Assembly (NCBI RefSeq): GCF_029852145.1
Contig: NC_079975.1
Span: forward strand, 22,015,364-22,079,363
Length of the DNA stretch: 64,000 nt
Source of the DNA: Microplitis mediator
Taxonomy: Eukaryota > Arthropoda > Insecta > Hymenoptera > Braconidae
Direction: 5' to 3'
This document shows, piece by piece, positions 27,001 to 37,174 of this stretch (positions within the stretch are counted from its first letter, which is position 1; the number at the start of each line of letters is the position of its first letter). The notes beneath the pieces were generated by a model. That model worked only from the letters and a program-made list of their open reading frames with translations, was not told the origin of the DNA and made no database searches. Made by a program: the position numbers and the translations under genes.

Positions 27001-28159
27001 CCAGGTGTTCCAGTAAAATAATTAAAAAATTCCCTGACCATATGCAGTAATATTAAATAATTGGAAATATTTATTTAATTCAAAATAAAATGGTACAAGT
27101 CAGTTCAATAAATAATCAATCATTGTCGTTAAATGAAACTTTATTTTATTATTTGTCAACGTTCATAGGTTTTTTTTATTTATTAAATGAATTATTTTTT
27201 ATTTTTTATTTAAAATCTGTGTTTTTATATAACTTACTCTATAATAAAATATAAATAAACTTTTCATTTTCACTATAATAAATTTCATAAATAAGAACGT
27301 TTTATAGAATATCAATAAAATATTAATCAAGTACGCGAATAATAAATATAGTGAAACTTATTAGTTCAATACTTGTGTATACTTTTAATGTTTTTGGTTT
27401 TTTAACTTGTCAATGTGGATGTTAATAGCTGAAGATCCTGACGATTGGTTTCTACTAAGACTTTTTTTTTCTAACAGCCTTTTAAATTCAAACTGCTTCA
27501 TTTTTTCACTATTGGAATAAATTTCTACTAATTTTTTTTCAAGATGATTTTACAATCTTGTTCGCGCCCGCCACTTTTTGAACAGTTTCGACAGAAAAAA
27601 AATTTATCGAATTTTTTCAGTCAAAAGAAAAGAAAGTTAAAATTTTTCCAGCTTTGTGACGAAATTCCCTGACTTTTCCCTGATTTTTCCAGTATATTTA
27701 TAATTCTCTGGCATTTCCAGAATTTCCAGGAATGTGGCCACCATGATTATTATATATTTGTAAATGATATTTTTTTTTTTTAAATAAAATTCACTTATTT
27801 GGATAATGAGATTTAAATTATTGTTTATTTTACGGTCTGTAAATTTTATCGTTCTACTATTGTATTATGAAGATCAATATATGAAATTGCCGTCCATATC
27901 AGGAGTTTTGGCGCCCCACCCAATAGCAAGAAATGTTTGAAAGCAACTTTATACATGCATACATAGATAGATATATGTGTGAACATGTTGTATATTATGT
28001 TAACTCGCTGAGTTTGGGTAACCAGGGCAAATGTGTCAGTTACATTACATTCAATATATAGAGAATAACATATAAACTACTATATATGTAGTATCTATGA
28101 TAATATGACAATATACTATTCCGATTTAATATTTACTAACAATATCTATCTACATATCC

Positions 28160-28190
<31 letters not shown>

Positions 28191-28402
28191 GGACATAATG
28201 GAGACGGTATTAAAGGTCAAATAAAAGTGTCATCTAGAGCAAAAGGCAAATGTACAGATGAGATATAATATGCAGTGAGACGTAATATAGTCAGCAAGAG
28301 TAAAATTATTATAAAAGGGAGTAAAAAGATATTATTTTTTATGAGTTTATATAAAATGACAATGGATAAATTGGATATACATTTATTATTACTATACACA
28401 GC

Positions 28403-28433
<31 letters not shown>

Positions 28434-28673
28434 TAATAGTAGCAGTAATAATAACAATAATACTAATAATAATATTAATACTACTACTAATAATAATAGT
28501 GGTAATAATAATAATAATAATAATGATAATAGTAGCAGTAATAATAACAATAATACTAATAATAATATTAATACTACTACTAATAATAATAGTGGTAATA
28601 ATAATAATAATAATACTAATAATACTAATAATAATACTAATACTACTACTACTACTACTACTGATGCTACGAC

Positions 28674-28705
<32 letters not shown>

Positions 28706-28748
28706 CTAATAATAATACTAATACTACTACTACTACTGATGCTACGAC

Positions 28749-28779
<31 letters not shown>

Positions 28780-31700
28780 ACGAACAATAACAACAATAAT
28801 GATAATAATAGTGGTAATAATAATAATAATACTACTACTAATAGTAATAACAATAATGATAATAATAATAATCATAGTATCAATAACAATAATACTAATG
28901 TATTATTTATTAATTTAGCAAAAGCTATTCTACATAATTCTTAAAATTTTGAAAATTTCCGAAATTTTTTTATATTATTATTCATTTTAAATTACCAATG
29001 TACGAAAATTTAATTTCATATCATTTTTTATTTTTATTTCAAAAATTTTAACCCGATTTTCACTTCCTAACTCATTATTTTAACTATTATTAATCCATTT
29101 GAATCCCTTATGAACAATCAACGTCTGCTGTATTATAATAATAATAATAATTTGTATGTACAATAATTACTAACCGTGAAATTGTTAATTTAAACCATAT
29201 TTGAAATTATTGCACCGGAAATGTAATAAATATACAAGTGATCATACCGACGCTTTTATCAGTCAATTATTAAAATAATTATTTGTAATCATTAATCCAA
29301 TCAATAAATTAAATAAAATATCGGAGTAAATATTTAATTTAATTTTTCACTAAATTATAATTAATACCATAAATTAATTATTTAATAATTAAATATTGAC
29401 TTTAAAATAATTTATAATTCAAAAACTACATTATTTTACTAATAATTAATTTGAATAAAAATACTCACCCCTTCGAAGTTTCAGGGTAACGGGATCGGAG
29501 GAGAGTCGAAGACATTTGAGCACTGCAATTAATAAAACATAATTAATTAATGAATTAATTAATAACTTGAATAAAATATAGTAAATTTTTATAAGCGTAG
29601 TGTTGGGACGAACGCACGATTGTAGACTGGGTGTGGAACCAAACTCACGACGTAGCTTTAGTTTAGATTTCTCTTTACTTTATTCTCGTTATCGTTTTTC
29701 TCTTTCTCACTTTACACTGTCTTGCTTTAAATACTTATAGTACAGTACTTGCTTGTGTTTACTCTACTCTACTGTACAGACTACAACTACACTACTCTCA
29801 ATACATGATAATAATAATAATAATAATAGTGTACTCGTATTATATATATGTACAGTGAACATATCCTGTCTCATTCGTTCGCGGTCTCGCGGTTTTAGTC
29901 GCTCACACTACGGCGATATCTACACAACTAAAGGAATAACTCGACGGACTTGTATTGGATTGGAGTATAGTAGAGATGATGATACAGAAGAGCCAGCACC
30001 AGAAAATCATGTGCAGTAATGTATGTAACTGCAGTCACGGCTGCAGACTAGACACGTACGAATTCTCTTACGCCCACCAAGTCAATGAAACTCTGGCTCT
30101 GGGGTTGCGACTCTTGTGCGTTAGGTCAGGAAAGGTCGATGTGTTGCGCGCGCTTACGAGATCTACTTTTACACGTCTTATTATTTATATAGATGGATTA
30201 CATGTAATTTTACCGTACGGATGTGTAATTAGACGTTTATATATAGACATGTTGATAGAGTATACGTACTTGTCATGTGTCAATGAAAATTTTTTATTTG
30301 GTCTGAGGGACATTGAATGCCGCAGTAGAACACGAGATTTTGTGAACATGCTTACCCTCGAGAGATTTTTTTTTGGTGGTCCGTAATGGAACACTTGGAT
30401 TGATATAAAATTTGGCAGGGAAATAAAATAGATTTTTTGAACCGGAGAGAATTATTATTTTGTTTGAAAAATTTTTTGATTTAATTGGAGATTATTTTTG
30501 AAAAATGGAATTAACTTCTTGTTAAAATTTTAAGTCGGGTATCGAATGGAGCTGAATGCATATTTTTGGTAATTTTTTTGGTTAACGAAAAGCCCCTGGG
30601 TCAAAAAAATATCGAATTTGATTTTTTTGACTTAAATTTGAGTCAAATTTGACTTTTTGACTTGAATGGTAAAACTTGACCCAATTAATAAACTGTAAAA
30701 AATTTTCGGAGTGAACGCAGATTAAATTCGGAGTCGATGCAGGAAATTTTAATGTCAAAACCGCAAGTCCGAGAAAATTTGGATTCAATTCAAATCCGTA
30801 ATTACTCCGAATTCACTTCCGATTTTTTACAGTATCTATTTGAATAAAAAAACACAAATTTGTTTTATTTTTTTGACCCGAGTTCCTCAAAATTATCAGA
30901 ATTTTGAAAATAAGGCTAAAGAAATTTGAAAAAATTCAGAATAAAGTTGCCTTTTTTTTTTTCGATTTGAGTTTTTATTTAAAAAATTATTGTCACCTTC
31001 CGCTCAAATGACAAAAACGCGGGTTGCGATATTTTACTATCCCGTAATTCGTATAAATTTTTTTGTCACGTAAATAAAAAATTAGATAAACATAAAAATG
31101 AATTCAAAATTTCGTTGAAGAAAAATAAAAAATTTCTCAAATTTAACCAGCGGGAATATTCTAATTTAAAAGTTTCTTTTATTTTATTAATTTGCGAATC
31201 CCATTATTGCCCGCGCGAAAAATAATTAACAAAAAAGACAAACAATAAATATGAACACGCATTATATAAATTGATATTCTCCAACTTTTAATTATATTAA
31301 AAAAATGAAATAATCCATTAAAATAAGCTGTCACAATAAATATTTAAAAATAACAAAATTCGTCATTTATTTTAATTAATTAAAAAAAAATTGCGATTAC
31401 GTGCCAGTACAGTTTAATTATTAAAAGCACGCGTTTTTCATTTATTATGACACGCTGATATGAACATGACAGTTTGATTAAAATTTTATATGCCATAGAT
31501 TTTCAGATAATCGTTAGTGAGGCTAAAAAAATGCATACATACATATATGTTTATATATATTTGCAGTTAATCATAGATTTAAAGTTAAACCTCAGAACTT
31601 TCAATGATAAATTGTAGTTGCAAAGTACATTAAAGTTTTCTATACAATTTATTACACCGAATTGTTTTTTTTTGACGTTCTTTTATAGCTTCCTTCCACT

Positions 31701-34700
31701 GTTTTTCTTGTCAAGTGCTGATAATAAATCAAACAATAATTTTTTTTCTTTGTCTAACGCATTAATGATTAAAATATTTACATACATAAAATTTTTATTC
31801 AAACTGGTCATTAATTTTATTCGAATTAAAGAAGAATAAAATTAAATGGGAGCAGAACACGCATTGGTTTTTATTTGCAATAAGCTTCCATTTTTTTTGT
31901 ATTAAAAGTTGCGCAATTCAATAAAAAATTTTTATTGAAGGCTTTGCGAAGTTTATTTTGTTAAAAAATAAAGTTAAATCGCATTTGTAAGATAAGCTTA
32001 AGTACAAAGAAAATGACAGTTTTTAAAAGTTAAATTGCTATTATCTTTCAACTGTAAGATGATTGAAGTTTTCTGATAGCACACACGAACACTGTGTGCA
32101 ACAATATGTAAAATTACCATAATTTTAAAAACCACTAATTTTATCATTTTTCCTTACAGTGTAATTATTATTTATAATTGCAGAGTACAAAATATTGTGT
32201 ACCTGCGTTGAAAACGGTGAGTGTTGAATTATTATGGGGATTATTTAGTGTTAAATCGAGACATTGCACTGTGTTACTTTGAAATTTTAAATGGATCTAC
32301 TATTTAACAGTTTAAAAGTGTTACTTGGTACGAAAATTAAAATTATCAACATTTATCAAGTATTACTTTAAAATTAACACAAAATTTATGGTAAAAAGTA
32401 AATCGATAGTCACGGAAGAATTATTAGAAAAATGAAAGTGAAATCGACATTTTATAAATGTCAATTTAACTTAAAAATTTTTTTTATTAATATATTTAAT
32501 TTACCATTTACTAAAAGCTGGAATTTTTATCATACTAATAAAAAATATTTAGTTATAATTTCGAATTATTTAATCTAATGTTAAAATTATTTTTTCGCTA
32601 AATAGAAATGTGTTTTTGTTTTTTTAAAATAAATTAATTGATTTACTATTTGCAACTGCTATTAAATATTACGTGATTTTTTAGAAATCTTGACTCTAAT
32701 AAAAAGATTGTTTACTATCAAACAATAGTTTAATGTTAAATAATAATTGTTGTGACTGTTGATAATCTCAAAATAATATATAAATTATCTTTACTGAATA
32801 TCCATTCTACAAAAATAAAGTGTAAAAGTTAACATTTTTTTTGTGTCGCTACTGCCATTTAAAAAGTGTTAAATTAACTTCTCGTAGTACCGAATTTCGC
32901 GTTGAGATTTTAACTCAAATTTTGTGTTTAAATTCAACCCAAATAGTCTGTGTTAAAAAATAACACAAATATTGTGTAGACCGTTTTTAACACACAGATT
33001 AGATTGATTTTAACACAATATTTTGTACTATGTGCAAAAATAAAATGTAAAAGTTAACATTTTTTTTGTGTTGCTACTGACATTTAAAAAGTGTTAAATA
33101 AACTTCTCGTATTACCCGAATTTCGCGTTGAGACTTTAACACAAATTTTGTGTTTAAATTCAACCCAAATAGTTTGTGTTAAAAAATAACACCAGTATTG
33201 TGTGGATCGTTTTTAACACACAGACCATGTTGATTTTAACACAATATTTTTTACTATGTACAAAAATAAAGTGTAAAAGTTAACATTTTTTTTATTGGAA
33301 TTTAAGAATGAAAACAACTTTTGTTTTTTTTTAATTGGCCTTAATTGTAAGTATCAGTCACTCACAATTTTAATTATTTTAATTACTTTTTAAAAAATGA
33401 TCTATTAAAGCGTCTAGGAAGTTAACATCTTTCAAAATTTATTTCATCTTATGCCTTGTCAGTTTTCAAAATAAATTAAATTATATATAATAATAAAATG
33501 GAGACAAAAGAAAAAGACAAAAACAATTTCCGTAATTTAAAAATGCAATGACAATAAAAATGTCATAAAAAAAATGTAAATAAAAAATAATAAAACTCAC
33601 CTTCTTTGGTACTGAATCGGTTAACATCAACATCGTTTACCCTGAGAATGACATCTCCTGCCTCGACCTAGAAAAAAAAAATTTATAAGATTTATCTCTC
33701 TCAGCTCAGCTTTAAATATATTTTCATTTTTTCTCTTATCACTTAACCCACATCTTAATTTTTTAAAATAGTTTTTTTATTTTTTAATATCATCCTACGC
33801 ATCGAGGGTATAACTCACGTGCGAGAAAAAAAGAGAACGCGACAACTGGTGTTATTGTCTGGCTGGTAATAAGTGCACAATGTGACAGGTACAGACATTA
33901 CATTAGTGCTCTGTATTTATTTTTTCTCTCTCTCTCTGTTGTGTCCACGTGTGCTAGTTATACATCCGTGTCATTAGTAAGACCATGCCAGAGTAACGAG
34001 GAAGGTATTAATATTAGTGTATAGGGTTGGGTATAACATATGATATAATAATAATAAATTGTCTGAATAAGAGCAAGAGTAAAGAAAGAAAGTGTCTAGT
34101 CATGTATAATAACAATTAAAGCTCTCGAATCATTTGTTGTATTATGTCATGCATTATATATATTTCAATCAATACCATTATATGGGGTAGAGGTTTTTGG
34201 GTACTTTAGGGCCAATTTTGAAAAATTTAAATAAAATCGTATGATTCTGAAACTAGTAGACAATTAAAAATTTTGTGATTTTTTTTTTTTCAACAAATCA
34301 ATTGCAAAAAAAAAAACTAAAATTATGCACATGTAGGAAATTAAAAAAGCTATGGGTGCAATTTTTTAAAATTATTTTTTTTTTATAATTTATCGACTCT
34401 AAAAAAATCTAAAAATTATTGAACGTCGGCTAACTTCAGTTTTTTTAGGACGAAAAAATATTCTTGGGGTGAGTAAAAATTTTTTACCCCAAGAAAACCT
34501 TTTTTTCTGTGTACTTTTACCACGCAATGGAAATTTTATTTTGTACTTTTTTATAAATTAAAATAAACTTTTAAAAGTTCAAAAATCGAGCGGTGGCCAA
34601 AAATGGTACTGCTACGCTATATATCAAAATGTAATCTGAAAAAATAGTTTCGTTACTTAACTCGTGTAAAAAAATTCCGTTCCAAAAAAGTTCGAGATTT

Positions 34701-37028
34701 GACGAATTTTAAGCCAGAGATTCTAATTTAGAAAACGTTAAAAAACATCAAATTTAAAATCTCTATTGAAAGGAAAAAATGAAGTAAACGTGTTCAGAAT
34801 CATAGCTTGGGAATTCTCATTTAACTTAAAATTTAGCCGTATAAAGTTCTAAATCTACTATACCTTTTACTATTAAATACCAAAAGTGAAAAAATTTCAA
34901 TTTCCAGTTCTAGATTTGCTCAAATTTCTAACTTTTACAACAAAAGTCGAATTTTTTTGGAATTTTACACGGGAACTCCTGGAGTCTTTTTCCACAAACG
35001 AACTCAAATAATTTTATAGACTCCAAAAAAAAAAGCGTTAAATTAAATAAATGAGTTAATTAGTTCTAATGAAGTATTTAATTGGATAAAATAATTTTTT
35101 TAAAGGTCACAATAATAAAATAAAATTTTAATACCCCGAGAAATTTAATCAGACTTGTAATTTATTTATCATTAATGAGGTAAAACTACAACGAATTTAT
35201 TGCGATAAGCAATTAAGGATAATTAATTAGTTTGATTTACTATATTTACGCTAACAGATAAATTAGGGAGAGACAATACACGCTGAGAAGATAATATACT
35301 AAATAATTGGTAATATTATGAACTGAAGAAATTTTTTTTTGTCAAATAAATACTATATACAAAACGTTTCGTTTAGTTACACGGTTATGGTATAGTCTAA
35401 TATATATGTGAGGTCACCGAGCCGCAAAATTGCGTCGTCACGCCCAGTGACAATATGCCACGCGTGATTACGACCCGTGACCCGTAATAAGCTATTGTAT
35501 ATAATATATGTGTATATTATATAATATATAATATATAACATAATATAATACAACTAAGATGCTGGTTTATGGGATGTTATGTCTAATAGAACAATGTATT
35601 GATGGGTTTTGATCTTGTGGACTTGAATCAATTGATCCATCAAATTGGTTTTATAATTAAATTGCTTGTGATAATAAATAGACCATAAAATTTGAACTGT
35701 CTATAGGGGAAGGGGGGGCAAAAGGGGGTAGGGTAGGCAAAACGGGGTACCTCCAAAATTTGATAAAAAAAAATTTTATATTTTAAATGGTTTTTAAACA
35801 TTCCAAAATCACTTCTGTAAATATAATTAAGCGTTACTTTGAATTTTTTTTGGTAAACTTTTTCAAAAATCAATTTTCAGTTGAAAAATATTAATGACGT
35901 TTGTTTTATAAAAATTAAAAATTTTTTTTCTTCTTTTGTATCCAATAAACATGTAAAATATAATTTTTCTTCATGTAAATTACTTAAAAAAAAATTCAAC
36001 TTAATCAAATTCGTTTAAAATCCAGAAATTTTTTTTTTTTACCTTTTTTAGGGGGTACCCCACTTTGCCCGCAGAAATGAAAAATTTTTTTTTTCAACGG
36101 TAACTGAAAATTTCTTCTATTTACTTTGAATATCATTAAAAAAAAAAAGATTTAGCGTATTTGAGTCCTCGAAAACTTGGTATTTTCTTAAGTACCCCCT
36201 TTTGCCCCTCCCTCCCCTATATTTAGTACGAAATTATACGAATAATTTTTAATATAATATCAATTAACTTATTACCCTATCAAAAAAATCCATATGAGAA
36301 TCCAGCCTTGATTTCTATGTGGGTTCCCACATGGCGTTTTCGGATGGATTCCCATATGGTTTCCTATAGGAATCCAGCAGCCATAACTATGGTTGTTTTA
36401 CACTGAAAAAAATAATCGCTAGCTGCTAGCGATTTTTTTCGTTAGCAGCTAGCGATTTTTAATCGTTAGCTGCAAGCGATTATTTCGCTAGCGGCTAGCG
36501 ATTTTTTCTTTAGCAGCTAGCGATTTTTAATCGTTAGCTGCAAGCGATTATTTCGCTAGCGGCTAGCGATTTTTTCTTTAGCAGCTAGCGATTAAAAATC
36601 GCTTGCTGCAAGCGATTATTTCGCTAGCTGCTAGCGATTTTTTCGCTAGCAGGTAGCGATTAAAAATCGCTTGCTGCAAGCGATTATTTCGCTAGCTGCT
36701 AGCGATTTTTTCGCTAGCAGGTAGCGATTAAAAATCGCTTGCTGGAAGCGATTTTTTCGCTAGCTGGAAGCGATTTTTTCTTTAGCAGGGAGCGATTAAA
36801 AATCGCTTGCTGGAAGCGATTTTTTCGCTAGCTGGAAGCGATTAAAAATCGCTTGCTGGAAGCGATTTTTTCGCTAGCTGGAAGCGATTTTTTCGCTAGC
36901 AGGTAGCGATTAAAAATCGCTTGCTGGAAGCGATTTTTTCTTTAGCAGGGAGCGATTAAAAATACTATTTTTATCAGTTAAATAAATTTATAAATATACA
37001 TATTCATATATAAATATATATTTATATA

Positions 37029-37066
<38 letters not shown>

Positions 37067-37104
37067 TATATATAAATATATATATATAAATATATATATA
37101 TATT

Positions 37105-37174
<70 letters not shown>

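Noticed and set aside
28339..28918. Open frames of 153-178 codons on both strands
   Set aside because: They translate a trinucleotide repeat (Ile- or Leu-only products) and overlap each other on both strands.
29753..30386. Plus-strand frames of 88 and 143 codons
   Set aside because: They overlap each other in different frames inside an Efa6 intron, show no recognisable protein and no plus-strand gene structure.
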